The notes: generated by a model not told the origin, from the letters alone. A stretch of 64,000 nucleotides of DNA from Oscillospiraceae bacterium (GCA_015063605.1 SVTV01000009.1:20081-84080), one strand, 5' to 3'; shown: positions 25,413 to 35,032, counted from the stretch's first letter. Program-made: numbers and translations.

Positions 25413-26279
25413 TCAAAGCTCGTTGATAAGTTTAAGAGCGTTCTTGTAGTAGATCTTGTCGAGAATATCCTGAGAAAGATTGAGGGAATTGAGGAATTCC
25501 TGATGTTCATTGTCAAAATAGTCTCTTGCGTAGAGGACTCTGTCCTGATACTTTGTGAGGAATTCAACTGCGAATTCGGGGTCTCTCTTCAATGCACCGC
25601 ATCCGCTTCCCGCAGACCAGTCACAGTAGAGATTTGGATATTTGTCGAGCATTTCAACAAGCTTTCCTCCGGGGACAACTTTTCCGCGGGGATAGGCTGT
25701 CTTCATATCGTAATCTCCGGAAATGTGAGCCCAGAATCCGGGAGCATGACCGAGGAAGTTTGTTTCGGGACACTTAGCTATTGCACGTTCGAAAGCATCA
25801 ATACCGCCGCCGTACCAGTAGTTGGGACGGGGATAATTGGTCGCTCTGTTGAATTCATAGTCTATATGAACTGTAACGGGGAGACCTTTTTCACCGCAGA
25901 AACGGTACATTCTGATAGCATCGGGGTTGTCGAGCATCATACGAAGCTTCAATTCTCCGTATACCTTTACGCCGTAAAGATCGATCGCTGTGCTGAGGTT
26001 GTCTATAGCATCGGGACGGCGGGGGTCGGGAGCATATCCGAGAACGAATCTATCGGGATAAGTTTCAGCATAATGACGGCATCTCTCAAAGCATATGGGA
26101 CCGTTGCCGGTATATGAATGGAGATTTACATTCTTGAGATAAGAAGGGTCGAACTCATCTGCGGGAGCTTCCCATGTGAGTATCCATGTTTTGTCGATTC
26201 CGTACTTATCCATATTTTCAACTGTTCTGTGAACATTATGACCGTACCAATCGGCATGATTGTGAGCATCAATAATCAT
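25413..26279 (-). CDS. Amidohydrolase-2 family metal-dependent hydrolase
   Basis: This is a 288-aa TIM-barrel protein. Metal-ligand-like motifs are IIDAHNHADW near the start, PVTVHIDYE, TNFLGHAPGFW and a late YARDYFD, in the order expected for amidohydrolase-2/ACMSD-like enzymes. No signal peptide is present. It is first in the unit with gnd and the LarA-family gene and has its own consensus promoter. Lactonase or sugar-acid hydrolysis would fit gnd, but the substrate is unknown. Confidence 0.75.
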   Translation of the reverse strand: MIIDAHNHADWYGHNVHRTVENMDKYGIDKTWILTWEAPADEFDPSYLKNVNLHSYTGNGPICFERCRHYAETYPDRFVLGYAPDPRRPDAIDNLSTAIDLYGVKVYGELKLRMMLDNPDAIRMYRFCGEKGLPVTVHIDYEFNRATNYPRPNYWYGGGIDAFERAIAKCPETNFLGHAPGFWAHISGDYDMKTAYPRGKVVPGGKLVEMLDKYPNLYCDWSAGSGCGALKRDPEFAVEFLTKYQDRVLYARDYFDNEHQEFLNSLNLSQDILDKIYYKNALKLINEL

Positions 26280-26348
26280 AATAAAAATCCTTTCACGATG
26301 TAACGATACTTATTCGCTTAAAACTAAGCGCATTTTTTCACATATATA

Positions 26349-26377
26349 ATTATAATACGTAACTTCGCCGTTGTCAA
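26349..26377 (-). promoter_or_regulatory. Consensus sigma-A promoter of the amidohydrolase-gnd-larA unit
   Basis: Minus strand TTGACA (26372-26377), 17-base spacer, TATAAT (26349-26354), a perfect match. A 6-bp hairpin, CGCTTA-AAAC-TAAGCG (26315-26330), lies in the leader. Confidence 0.88.
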
Positions 26378-26509
26378 GAGATATTATTGTAAAAGAATGG
26401 AATTGTTTTCAAAAGCGATAAAAAACGACGTATTTATCGGAGATTTTAGAATTTTGGGATTAAAATCGCAATTTTTATGATTTTGAGGGCAAAAAAAGTA
26501 AAAAAACAC

Positions 26510-26538
26510 TTGAAAAATGATCAATGCGATGATATAAT
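26510..26538 (+). promoter_or_regulatory. Sigma-A promoter of the XRE-cupin/acyl-CoA ligase unit
   Basis: TTGAAA (26510-26515), 17-base spacer, TATAAT (26533-26538). The leader to the regulator is about 85 bases. Confidence 0.82.
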
Positions 26539-26630
26539 AGACTGTATTGTTTGCTATCATGTGAATATTGGATTTATAAGAAGAAAGGAATGCGGATACT
26601 GATTTCCCAGTGTCCGACGGCCGGTAATTT

Positions 26631-27233
26631 GTGATGTCGCAAAGTAGTGTGGAATCCGATGTGAAGCGCAGCAAGACTGAGAATCTTTCCGATTCCGTTG
26701 GTGCGGTAGCATCTCGTATAAAAGAAATGAGAGACATTCTCGATATATCTGTAGAGGAAATGTCAGAGAAGCTCGGTGTATCCCTTGAGCTTTACTCCGA
26801 ATATGAAAGCGGAACAAAGGATATCCCGATAGGTATTATCTATAAGGCGGCAAACGTAATGGGTGTGGACTCGACACTCCTTCTCATAGGTGAGAACGCA
26901 AGGATGCAGTCGTACACGGTAGTAAGAAACGGTGCCGGAGTTGAGATAGAGCGTTATCCCGGATACAGTTTTTCATCGCTCGCTATTAATTTTATCGGCA
27001 GAACCATGGATCCCATGATAGTCACGATTCATGCCGATGACCTTCCCGCAAAGCTCGTAAAGCACGGCGGACAGGAATTTAATTACGTTATCGAAGGCAG
27101 TATCGCCGTTACCATCAACGGTCGTGAATTTACACTTACTGAGGGAGACAGCATCTATTTTGATCCGTCTCTGCCTCACGGTCAGAAGGCTGTTTCGACT
27201 GTCGCAAGATTTCTTACTGTAATAAACGAATAA
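26631..27233 (+). CDS. XRE-type regulator with C-terminal cupin domain
   Basis: This is a 200-aa regulator. The XRE helix-turn-helix occupies about residues 25-75 (IKEMRDILDISVEEMSEKLG, YSEYESGTKDIPIGIIYKAA). The cupin_2 barrel occupies about 105-200 (HGGQEFNYVIEGSIAVTING, LTEGDSIYFDPSLPHG). This combination usually senses a small molecule through the cupin. It is immediately upstream of an acyl-CoA ligase, which it probably controls. The start site has only a weak ribosome binding site. Confidence 0.87.
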   Translation: MMSQSSVESDVKRSKTENLSDSVGAVASRIKEMRDILDISVEEMSEKLGVSLELYSEYESGTKDIPIGIIYKAANVMGVDSTLLLIGENARMQSYTVVRNGAGVEIERYPGYSFSSLAINFIGRTMDPMIVTIHADDLPAKLVKHGGQEFNYVIEGSIAVTINGREFTLTEGDSIYFDPSLPHGQKAVSTVARFLTVINE

Positions 27234-27247
27234 GATCAAACTGTTCA

Positions 27248-27273
27248 GGGTGTTTCATTTGCCGCATACACCC
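27248..27273 (+). other. Stem between the XRE-cupin and ligase genes
   Basis: GGGTGT (27248-27253) pairs with ACACCC (27268-27273). It is short and has no T-run, so it does not look like a terminator and the genes may be co-transcribed. Confidence 0.35.
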
Positions 27274-27290
27274 CGTAACGGTGAAAGGAT

Positions 27291-28985
27291 ATGGAACACA
27301 TGGAAACGAAGAATTATTTACTCAATAAGTTTTTAGACAGAATAGATTTTGACTCATACGAGGATTTCAAAAAAAATTATAAGCTCAACATACCAGACAA
27401 TTTCAACTTTGCATACGATGTAGTCGATGAGTGGGCGAGAGTTGCTCCCGATAAGCTTGCACTTGTTCATATAACTGATGACGAGAAGGAAACAAGATAC
27501 AACTTTTCCGATATCAAGAGACTGAGCGACAAAGCCGCCAATATGCTTACCGCATTGGGAATCGGCAGAGGAGACACGGTAATGCTTATATTGAAGCAGC
27601 GTGCCGAGGTATGGGTAATGCTTTCCGCTCTATGTAAAATAGGTGCGGTAGCTATCCCGGCTACATTCCAGCTTACTCCCAAGGATATCGTATACCGCTG
27701 TGAATGTGCCGATATAAAGATGATTTGTTGTGTCGATGATGATAATATATTGGACAATATCAAGGCGTCAAGAAACGATTGCAAGACCTTGAAGTATGTA
27801 GGAGTTGTCGGAGATAAGATTCCCGAGGGATGTATAGACCTGCGTAAATGCATTGATGAGTCGTCTGAGAATTTTGAGAAGAAAGAAACTCCCATCCACG
27901 ATCCTATGCTTATATATTTCTCCAGCGGTACTACCGGTATGCCCAAGATGATACTTCACGATTTTACGTATCCTCTCGGACATATAACCACAGCAAATTA
28001 TTGGCATCGCGTTGATGACGGCGCTCTTCACTTGACTGTATGCGACTCAGGCTGGGCGAAATTTGCGTGGGGAAAGATATACGGTCAATGGATATGCGGC
28101 GCTGCCATAGTTGCGTATGATACCGAAAAATTCAATCCCGAGAGCCTTTTAAAAGTAGTACGCAAGCTGAAGGTAAACACATTCTGTGCGCCTCCCACCA
28201 TATACAGATTCCTCATTAAGGCAGAACTAAAGAGGGAAGACTTTGCTTCCGTAAAGCATTGCACTATAGCCGGAGAGCCTCTCCTTCCCGATGTTTTCAA
28301 TAAATTCAAAGATATAACGGGTCTCGAGGTAACGGAAGGCTTTGGTCAGACCGAGACCACCGTACTTCTTGCAAATTATAAGTGGTATCCCATAAAGCCC
28401 GGTTCCATGGGCAAGCCCAGTCCCTTGTACGATATAGAGCTTCAGGATGAAAACGGAAATCCCTGTGAGGACGGCGAGGTCGGCGCCATTGTTGTAAAGA
28501 ATGTATTCAAGAACCATCCCACCGGATTGTTTATAGAGTATTACAGATCTCCCGAGGCTATGGAGCATTCCTTCAAAAACGGTAATTACAACACCGGTGA
28601 TATGGCTTGGAGAGATTCCGACGGCTACTATTGGTTTGAAGGAAGAAATGATGATATCATCAAATGCTCCGGATACAGAATAGGACCCTTTGAGGTTGAG
28701 AACGCTCTTGCATCTCATCCTTCCGTTCTCGAATGTGCGGTAACCGCAGCACCCGATCCCATCAGAGGCCAGGTAGTTAAAGCAACGATAGTTCTTGTTA
28801 ATGGTTATACCCCTTCCGATGAACTTAAAAAGGAACTTCAGGATCACGTAAAGAAGACGACCGCTCCTTACAAATATCCGAGAATAATTGATTTCGTTTC
28901 CTCGCTTCCAAAGACGGCAAGCTCTAAGATAATGAGAAAATCCATTAGAAATGAAAACTATGATTCGGCTAAAAAGTCCGAATAA
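27291..28985 (+). CDS. AMP-forming acyl-CoA synthetase (medium-chain/aryl acid type)
   Basis: This is a 564-aa adenylating enzyme that activates a carboxylic acid to its CoA thioester. It shows the P-loop IYFSSGTTGMPKM, the adenine-binding GFGQTETT, the hinge YNTGDMAWRDSDGYYWFEGR and NDDIIKCSGYRIGPFEVENA. The C-terminal lysine motif is PKTASSKIMR, where the usual Gly before Lys is Ser. Overall it is closest to the medium-chain and benzoate-type branch. Two ATG starts (27291 and 27300) are possible. It is flanked by an XRE-cupin regulator and a GNAT-like acyltransferase, so a small acid activation/acyl-transfer unit is likely. Confidence 0.88.
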   Translation: MEHMETKNYLLNKFLDRIDFDSYEDFKKNYKLNIPDNFNFAYDVVDEWARVAPDKLALVHITDDEKETRYNFSDIKRLSDKAANMLTALGIGRGDTVMLILKQRAEVWVMLSALCKIGAVAIPATFQLTPKDIVYRCECADIKMICCVDDDNILDNIKASRNDCKTLKYVGVVGDKIPEGCIDLRKCIDESSENFEKKETPIHDPMLIYFSSGTTGMPKMILHDFTYPLGHITTANYWHRVDDGALHLTVCDSGWAKFAWGKIYGQWICGAAIVAYDTEKFNPESLLKVVRKLKVNTFCAPPTIYRFLIKAELKREDFASVKHCTIAGEPLLPDVFNKFKDITGLEVTEGFGQTETTVLLANYKWYPIKPGSMGKPSPLYDIELQDENGNPCEDGEVGAIVVKNVFKNHPTGLFIEYYRSPEAMEHSFKNGNYNTGDMAWRDSDGYYWFEGRNDDIIKCSGYRIGPFEVENALASHPSVLECAVTAAPDPIRGQVVKATIVLVNGYTPSDELKKELQDHVKKTTAPYKYPRIIDFVSSLPKTASSKIMRKSIRNENYDSAKKSE

Positions 28986-29006
28986 TACAAGATCAAAGGT
29001 TTGGAT

Positions 29007-30206
29007 ATGTTACTGAAAGAAGTTCTCAAAAGGCTTGAAATAGATGATCTGCCTGTCGGAGCGGCAGATCATTGGGATGAATCACAAATTTCATATGTTA
29101 AGGAAGCCTTTTATCTGAATAAGGATTTCATTTCTCATATGGCAGATGTTATTCAAATGAATGACGAGCTGAAAAAGGCATATTTTGATACAGCGGAAAA
29201 GATTTCGTTATCGGAGGAGGCTTCCCGCTTTGCGTGGTTCTTGTATCATGTTTATTGCGTAAAGAAGGTGCCGCCGACAAACGATCTTCCCGTTCCTTCA
29301 AGAAATATTCTCGGACCAAACGAAAGAATGTTTGTTTTTATCGTTCTTTCACCTATTGCCGCCGAATTGGAAAAGAGCTTTGAGACAAGCGGCATCCCCG
29401 TGAAATATTTCAACTCCACCATGAGATCTATGGACTTTCAGTTCAAGCTCTGTCTTGATAATACGGGTTCATGGGGGATATGGCATCCCGCATGGACTGT
29501 CAATTATCTTAACGGCGGGGTGTTTACGGTAGGTCGCTTTGTTTACAGAAAGAACATTTACGGAGGACCCGTCAGATCCGTTTTGAAGGATAAGATCTCC
29601 GGAAAGAATGTCCTTTTATATGATGAAGGATACAGTATACGTAAAGACGGTCATATCAATGGGACGAACGACATTTATGAAGAGGGCTGTACCGTGACAG
29701 TTTATAAGGAAGATGAAGAAGGAATTACGGCTCACACCGCTCATGACGGGATAGTTGAGCTTTCGGTATCTTATTTTCCTTTTGAGCGTTATGAAAAGAA
29801 GTTTTCTAAGGGTGATGTCTACCTTGAGATACATATCCCCTCGGGAAGCCGTTTGACAAATGATGTGGTGCTTTCGTCCTACAAGGAAGCCCTTGAATTT
29901 TACAACGTTCACATTGGTGTCTCTCCTAAGGCGCTGATATGTACTACATGGCTTCTTGATAACGATTTTGACCGCCTCTTGCCTCCGGAATCGAATATAT
30001 TGTCCTTTCAGAGTATGTATGAGTTATATCCCATAAAGACAAACGGCGGCGGTGTATTTTCATTTATGCTCTTCGGAGATAAGGATAAACCCGAAACATG
30101 GCAGCAGAATACATCCTTCCAGAAGCGCATGAAGGAATTTCTTGTGAACGGCGGAAAGACACATGAAAACGGCGGTATCATATTGCCGTGCGATATTATA
30201 AACTGA
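29007..30206 (+). CDS. Acyltransferase-like protein (N-acyltransferase NAT_N/GNAT_C type)
   Basis: This 399-aa cytoplasmic protein lacks membrane segments. The N-terminal helical half (LLKEVLKRLEIDDLPVGAA, FAWFLYHVYCVKKVP) and the C-terminal half (YLEIHIPSGSRLTNDVVLSS, YEKKFSKGDVYL) match my memory of acyltransferase-domain proteins annotated with NAT_N and GNAT_C domains. I cannot verify this by search. The ATG at 29007 has AAAGG at seven bases; the track's TTG at 29001 is less likely. It follows the acyl-CoA ligase by about 20 bp and probably uses its product. Confidence 0.6.
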   Translation: MLLKEVLKRLEIDDLPVGAADHWDESQISYVKEAFYLNKDFISHMADVIQMNDELKKAYFDTAEKISLSEEASRFAWFLYHVYCVKKVPPTNDLPVPSRNILGPNERMFVFIVLSPIAAELEKSFETSGIPVKYFNSTMRSMDFQFKLCLDNTGSWGIWHPAWTVNYLNGGVFTVGRFVYRKNIYGGPVRSVLKDKISGKNVLLYDEGYSIRKDGHINGTNDIYEEGCTVTVYKEDEEGITAHTAHDGIVELSVSYFPFERYEKKFSKGDVYLEIHIPSGSRLTNDVVLSSYKEALEFYNVHIGVSPKALICTTWLLDNDFDRLLPPESNILSFQSMYELYPIKTNGGGVFSFMLFGDKDKPETWQQNTSFQKRMKEFLVNGGKTHENGGIILPCDIIN

Positions 30207-30291
30207 ATACCGAAAGGTGTTTTAATAGATAGTTAATAAAGTAATTAACAGATCAAACATATATAAATAACAGATCGGAAAGGGTAAATCA

Positions 30292-31692
30292 ATGTTTGTT
30301 AAAAGAACCAGGATTGCGGAAATTTACAAAAATAAAGAAGCGTACAAAGACAGCACGATAACCGTTGCGGGCTGGATAAGAACCATCAGATCCAATAATA
30401 AGTTCGGTTTCATCGAGCTTAATGACGGAAGCTGCTTCAAGAATCTTCAGATAGTGTTCGAGGCTGAGAAAATAGCGGAATACGAAAAAATCGAAAAGCA
30501 GAATGTCGGTGCTTCCTTGGTAATAGAGGGAACATTGATATTGACACCCGAAGCAAAGCAGCCCTTTGAGCTCAATGCTTCCGATATCAAGATAGAAGGT
30601 ACTTCCACAGCGGACTATCCCCTTCAGAAAAAGCGCCATTCACCCGAATTTATGAGAGAGATCGCTCATCTCAGACCCAGATCCAACCTCTACGGTGCTA
30701 TTTTCAGAGTTCGTTCTGCGGCTGCATACGCTATTCACCGTTTCTTCCAGGAAAAGGGATTTGTGTATGTAAACACTCCTCTTATTACGGGAAGCGACTG
30801 CGAGGGTGCAGGTGAAATGTTCAGAGTAACCACTCTCGACCTTGAAAACATTCCGAGAAAAGATGACGGAACCGTAGATTATTCCAAGGATTTCTTTAAA
30901 AAGTCCACCAACCTTACGGTATCCGGTCAGCTCAACGGCGAAACATTTGCCATGGCATATGCTAATATATACACCTTCGGACCTACATTCAGAGCGGAAA
31001 ATTCCAATACGCAGCGACATGCGGCGGAATTCTGGATGATGGAGCCCGAAATGGCATTTGCCGATCTTGAGGACAATATGGCTATAGCTGAGGAAATGAT
31101 AAAGTACGTTATCGAATACGTTCTCGAAACATGCCCTCAGGATATGGAATTCTTCAATAACTTCGTAGATAAAGAGCTTTTGCAGAGACTTCACAGCCTC
31201 GTTGAAAGCGATTTCGGTCATGTAACATATACGGAAGCTTGCGAGCTCCTTCAGAAGAGCGGAAATAAGTTTGATTATCCCGTTTCCTGGGGTATTGATC
31301 TTCAGACCGAGCACGAAAGATATCTTACGGAAAAGATATTCGGCAGACCTGTATTTGTAACCGATTATCCCAAGGAGATAAAGGCGTTCTACATGAGAAT
31401 GAACGATGACGGAAAGACCGTTGCGGCTATGGATATGCTCGTTCCCGGCGTAGGCGAGCTTATCGGCGGAAGCCAGCGTGAAGAAAGATATGATATGCTC
31501 GTTGCACGTATGGATGAGCTCGGACTTAAGACTGAGGATTACAAGTGGTATCTCGATACAAGAAGATACGGCGGGGTAACACATTCCGGATTCGGTCTCG
31601 GATTCGAAAGACTTGTAATGTATCTTACCGGTGTTTCCAACATCAGAGATGTTGAAGCTTTCCCCAGAACCGTTGGAAATGCAGAGTTTTAA
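30292..31692 (+). CDS. asnS: Asparaginyl-tRNA synthetase
   Basis: This is a 466-aa class IIb synthetase. It has an N-terminal OB-fold anticodon domain ([20 protein letters not shown]), motif 2 ([20 protein letters not shown]) and motif 3 ([15 protein letters not shown]). The residues following EFWMMEPEM are typical of AsnRS rather than AspRS. It starts after GGAAAGGG. The 85-bp upstream gap is too short to contain a T-box leader. Confidence 0.96.
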   Translation: MFVKRTRIAEIYKNKEAYKDSTITVAGWIRTIRSNNKFGFIELNDGSCFKNLQIVFEAEKIAEYEKIEKQNVGASLVIEGTLILTPEAKQPFELNASDIKIEGTSTADYPLQKKRHSPEFMREIAHLRPRSNLYGAIFRVRSAAAYAIHRFFQEKGFVYVNTPLITGSDCEGAGEMFRVTTLDLENIPRKDDGTVDYSKDFFKKSTNLTVSGQLNGETFAMAYANIYTFGPTFRAENSNTQRHAAEFWMMEPEMAFADLEDNMAIAEEMIKYVIEYVLETCPQDMEFFNNFVDKELLQRLHSLVESDFGHVTYTEACELLQKSGNKFDYPVSWGIDLQTEHERYLTEKIFGRPVFVTDYPKEIKAFYMRMNDDGKTVAAMDMLVPGVGELIGGSQREERYDMLVARMDELGLKTEDYKWYLDTRRYGGVTHSGFGLGFERLVMYLTGVSNIRDVEAFPRTVGNAEF

Positions 31693-31716
31693 TTTGCTTT
31701 ACTTATAGAAAGGTTT

Positions 31717-33006
31717 TTGATTGAATTTATGAACTATATCAATGCGACAAAGAATGAACTGAAAAGTCTGCTTGATTCAGAAAGAAAAAAATACGATGAA
31801 ATAATAAGCAAAAAGCTTTCTCTCAACATGTCGAGAGGAAGACCCTGTACGGAACAGCTTGATCTTACGGAAGGTATGCTTTCTGTATTGTATAAAAACG
31901 ACATGTGTAATTTGTCGGGAAATACCGACGTAAGAAATTACGGTGTTCTTTCCGGTATAGATGATATAAAGACGATATTTGCCCCTATTCTTGGAGCGGA
32001 TAAGGATGAGATATTCGTAGGAGGAAACTCCTCTCTCAATCTTATGTACGATATGATAAGCGATGGTATGCTTTACGGATATAACGGCTGCACACCTTGG
32101 GCGAAGCTTGAAAATGTAAAGTTCTTGTGCCCCGTTCCGGGTTATGACAGACATTTCATGATATGCGAAAAGCTCGGTATCGAAATGGTCAATGTCGATA
32201 TGCTTGAAGACGGTCCCGATATGGATACCATCGAAAAGCTTATTTCGGAGGATGACAGCATAAAGGGTATTTGGTGTGTACCGAAATATTCAAATCCTCA
32301 GGGAATCACGTATTCCGATGAGGTAGTGCGCCGTTTTGCCGATCTTTCTCCCAAGGCGCCGGATTTCAAGATATTCTGGGATAACGCATATGCTATCCAT
32401 GATCTGGATGAAGAAAAGGATGTTCTTCTCGGACTTCTTCACGAAGCTGTAAAGAACGGTAAGGAGGATATGGTATTTGAATTCACATCCACCTCCAAGA
32501 TAACGTATGCCGGAGCAGGTGTATCTTTCCTTGCTTCTTCCGTTGAAAATATTAAGAACCTTTCCAAGCGGATCGGCATACGTACAATAGGATATGATAA
32601 GGTCAATCAGCTAAGACATGCACTTTTCTTTAAGACGACCGAAAATGTTTATGAGCACATGAAGCTTCATGCGGAGATACTGAGACCCAAGTTTGACATA
32701 GTTGTCAATACATTGGAAAGTGAGCTGGGAGACACCGGTATTGCTTCCTGGCACAGGCCCCGCGGCGGTTATTTTGTAAGTCTTGAACTTATGCACGGAA
32801 CCGCAAAAAGAGCATGGCAGCTTGCAAATGAGGCAGGCGTTGTGCTTACAACAGTAGGCGCTACTTATCCTTACGGACGTGACCCCAAGGACAGCAATAT
32901 AAGAATTGCTCCTTCCAATACAACGAAAGAAGAGCTTACCGCAGCTATGGATGTGCTTTGCGTGTGTGCGAAGATCGCGGCTGTTGAAAAGCTTCTCGAA
33001 GCTTAA
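31717..33006 (+). CDS. PLP-dependent class I aminotransferase (aspartate aminotransferase-like)
   Basis: This is a 429-aa fold-type I enzyme. The N-terminal SLNMSRGRPCTEQLDL is typical of the Asp_aminotransf/MocR-like branch. The pyridoxal Lys sits in FTSTSKITYAGAG, and NPQG and DNAY motifs occur in YSNPQGITY and WDNAYAIHDL. The start is a TTG at 31717 with AAAGG seven bases upstream; the later ATG has no good site. The amino donor is probably Asp or Ala, but the exact pair is not readable. Confidence 0.85.
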   Translation: MIEFMNYINATKNELKSLLDSERKKYDEIISKKLSLNMSRGRPCTEQLDLTEGMLSVLYKNDMCNLSGNTDVRNYGVLSGIDDIKTIFAPILGADKDEIFVGGNSSLNLMYDMISDGMLYGYNGCTPWAKLENVKFLCPVPGYDRHFMICEKLGIEMVNVDMLEDGPDMDTIEKLISEDDSIKGIWCVPKYSNPQGITYSDEVVRRFADLSPKAPDFKIFWDNAYAIHDLDEEKDVLLGLLHEAVKNGKEDMVFEFTSTSKITYAGAGVSFLASSVENIKNLSKRIGIRTIGYDKVNQLRHALFFKTTENVYEHMKLHAEILRPKFDIVVNTLESELGDTGIASWHRPRGGYFVSLELMHGTAKRAWQLANEAGVVLTTVGATYPYGRDPKDSNIRIAPSNTTKEELTAAMDVLCVCAKIAAVEKLLEA

Positions 33007-33052
33007 CGGGAAAAGTATTCACTATTTAATTAAGGAATGTAAATTTACCGAA

Positions 33053-33709
33053 ATGAAGAAAAAGATATTTTCATTGTTGATAGCGGTGGTAACGGTCTTC
33101 TCCATGTACGCTTGTGCGTCAAGAAATACCGCGCTTGTGCTTTCCTTCGAAAATGATAAAACCACTTTCGAGGAAGTGTCCGATGTCTTGAGATCAAGGC
33201 TGGAACGGCTTTACATCAGCAATACGAATATAGACATTACGGAAATATCTGCAGGCGAATTGAATGTCCGCATCAACGGAACGAGTCTCAGCGACGAGCA
33301 GTTGAAGATATTGCTTTATTCCGAATCCTTGAGTGTCAAGGATGCCAAAGGCAATACAGTTCTTTCAGCCGAAGATTTTATGGATTGCAGTGTGGGATTC
33401 GATCCCTCCAAGTCCGATGGAACGGGTGAGAACGGATGCTACGTGAAGCTGACCTTTACCGATGACGGTGCGGAAAAATTCAAGGAGCTTACAAGGAGAA
33501 TAAGCTCGGAATCCGAAGAAAAAAACAGAAAGCTGTTCTTTTTCAGCGGAAAAGAGCTAATATATGAACCGGTCATAAATTCAACCGTGATATCAAAGGA
33601 TATCATGCTTACGGGTGAATTTGAGCTTACTGAGTGCATTTTGTCCAGTGCTCAGATATTTTCCGCAATAAAACCTTTGCCTTGCCTGGTTGAAGTCAAG
33701 TTGGAATAG
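33053..33709 (+). CDS. Lipoprotein resembling the periplasmic head of SecD
   Basis: This 218-aa protein has a signal peptide ending in the lipobox SMYACAS. The mature part has the same order of elements as the SecD head in the adjacent secD: a ladder VLRSRLERLYISNTNIDITE followed by ELNVRIN, then a VKDAKGNTVLSAEDFMDC strand, then VKLTFTDDGAEKFKEL. It lacks any membrane domain. The track start at 32906 overlaps the aminotransferase and is not plausible; the ATG at 33053 begins a clean signal peptide. It sits 54 bp upstream of secD and is probably co-transcribed, suggesting an accessory role in protein export. Confidence 0.7.
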   Translation: MKKKIFSLLIAVVTVFSMYACASRNTALVLSFENDKTTFEEVSDVLRSRLERLYISNTNIDITEISAGELNVRINGTSLSDEQLKILLYSESLSVKDAKGNTVLSAEDFMDCSVGFDPSKSDGTGENGCYVKLTFTDDGAEKFKELTRRISSESEEKNRKLFFFSGKELIYEPVINSTVISKDIMLTGEFELTECILSSAQIFSAIKPLPCLVEVKLE

Positions 33710-33763
33710 AACCGTATTTTTTATTTAATCGAATAATATACAGTTTTATGAAAGGATAAAAAA

Positions 33764-35032
33764 ATGTCAAAAGAAACATCAAGATTAATTTTTGCGATCA
33801 CGCTTATAGCTACTCTCGTAACCATAGCTGTATGCGGTCTCCCTTATCTCGGACTTCCGGGAGTGTTTGAAAAGGACGCCATAAGAAAGGGTCTCGACCT
33901 TTCCGGCGGTTCTCTTATAGTGTACGAGGCTCAGATCGAAGGCGATATGCCCGATGACCTCGAAGAGAAGATGGACGCTGTTGTTGTAATGATGCGCAAC
34001 CGTCTTACAACTCTCGGTTATACCGAAGCAGTTGTTACAAAGATTGGTGATACAAAGGTTCAGATAGAGATTCCCAATATTACCAACCCCGAAGAAGCTG
34101 TTCAGAAGCTCGGCTCCACAGCAAAGCTTGAGTTCCGTGACTATGAAGGCACAGTTATTCTTACCGGTGAAGATATAGCAGGTGCAAATGCCGTTTACGG
34201 TCAGTATGACGACAGCGGTGTTGCAGGTTATTTCGTAAGCCTTCAGCTTTCCGAGGCAGCTGTTGAAAAGTTCGGCGAAGCTACAGACAGAGTTAAGGAT
34301 TATGCTTCCGAAGGTAATAACTATATTGCTATTTACCTTGACGATGAGCTCCAGACATCTCCCTCCGTTACACAGAAGCTCAACACCTCCGAGCTTTCCA
34401 TCACCAAGGCTGACTACACAGCCGAAGAAGTTAAGTGGCTAGCAAGCGTTATATCCGCAGGTGCTCTTCCTTTTGCACTCAAGGATATCCAGCTTGAATC
34501 CATAGGTCCCGAGCTCGGTGAAAACGCGCTTGAAACAAGCTTCCTCGCAGCCGTTATAGGTCTTGCACTTGTAATCATATTCATGTGCGTAGTATATAAG
34601 ATGTTCGGTATCATTTCCGCACTTTCTTTGGCTGCTTATACAGCAATAGTATGCATAGTTATCGTTCTCTTCAAGGTCAACCTTTCTCTTCCCGGTATCG
34701 CAGGTATCGTTCTTTCCATCGGTATGGCTGTTGACGCCAATGTCGTTATTTTCGAAAGAATTCGCGAAGAGATACGTCTCGGAAAGAGCCTTGCAGCCGC
34801 TACAAAGGCAGGCTTCAACAGAGCATTTGCTGCCGTTATCGACAGTAATATCACAACGTTGATCGCAGCTATCGTTCTTTGGGTATTCGGTACAGGTTTT
34901 ATTACCGGATTTGCTATAACACTCTTCATAGGTGTTGCTGTTTCTCTGTTTACGGCTATCGTTCTCACACGCTTTATTCTTAATGCGATAGTAAGGACAA
35001 AGTTTGCCGATTCCAAGCTTTTCAATATATAA
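33764..35032 (+). CDS. secD: Protein translocase subunit SecD
   Basis: This is a 422-aa RND-type component of the Sec machinery that uses the proton gradient to pull preproteins through SecYEG. It has one TM, the head domain (RKGLDLSGGSLIVYEAQ, VVMMRNRLTTLGYTEAVVTK), then five TMs including GMAVDANVVIFERIREE, whose Asp is one of the proton-relay residues. SecF follows 13 bp later. AAAGGA precedes the ATG. Confidence 0.95.
   Translation: MSKETSRLIFAITLIATLVTIAVCGLPYLGLPGVFEKDAIRKGLDLSGGSLIVYEAQIEGDMPDDLEEKMDAVVVMMRNRLTTLGYTEAVVTKIGDTKVQIEIPNITNPEEAVQKLGSTAKLEFRDYEGTVILTGEDIAGANAVYGQYDDSGVAGYFVSLQLSEAAVEKFGEATDRVKDYASEGNNYIAIYLDDELQTSPSVTQKLNTSELSITKADYTAEEVKWLASVISAGALPFALKDIQLESIGPELGENALETSFLAAVIGLALVIIFMCVVYKMFGIISALSLAAYTAIVCIVIVLFKVNLSLPGIAGIVLSIGMAVDANVVIFERIREEIRLGKSLAAATKAGFNRAFAAVIDSNITTLIAAIVLWVFGTGFITGFAITLFIGVAVSLFTAIVLTRFILNAIVRTKFADSKLFNI

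Larger units (their letters stand above)
26280..26630. other. Divergent intergenic region (351 bp)
   Basis: It holds two promoters facing away from each other (26349-26377 minus, 26510-26538 plus), the leader hairpin of the minus unit, and about 130 bp of A/T-rich sequence with no gene. A shared operator is possible but I see no clear palindrome. Confidence 0.7.

Noticed and set aside
30207-30291. T-box leader before asnS
   Set aside because: The gap is 85 bp, much shorter than a T-box; no specifier or antiterminator stem seen.
30640-31584. 314-aa ORF on the minus strand
   Set aside because: Antisense shadow of asnS; no ribosome binding site and no recognisable motif.
32906-33052. Upstream extension of the SecD-like lipoprotein ORF
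   Set aside because: It overlaps the aminotransferase 3' end in another frame and would bury the signal peptide; the ATG at 33053 is used instead.
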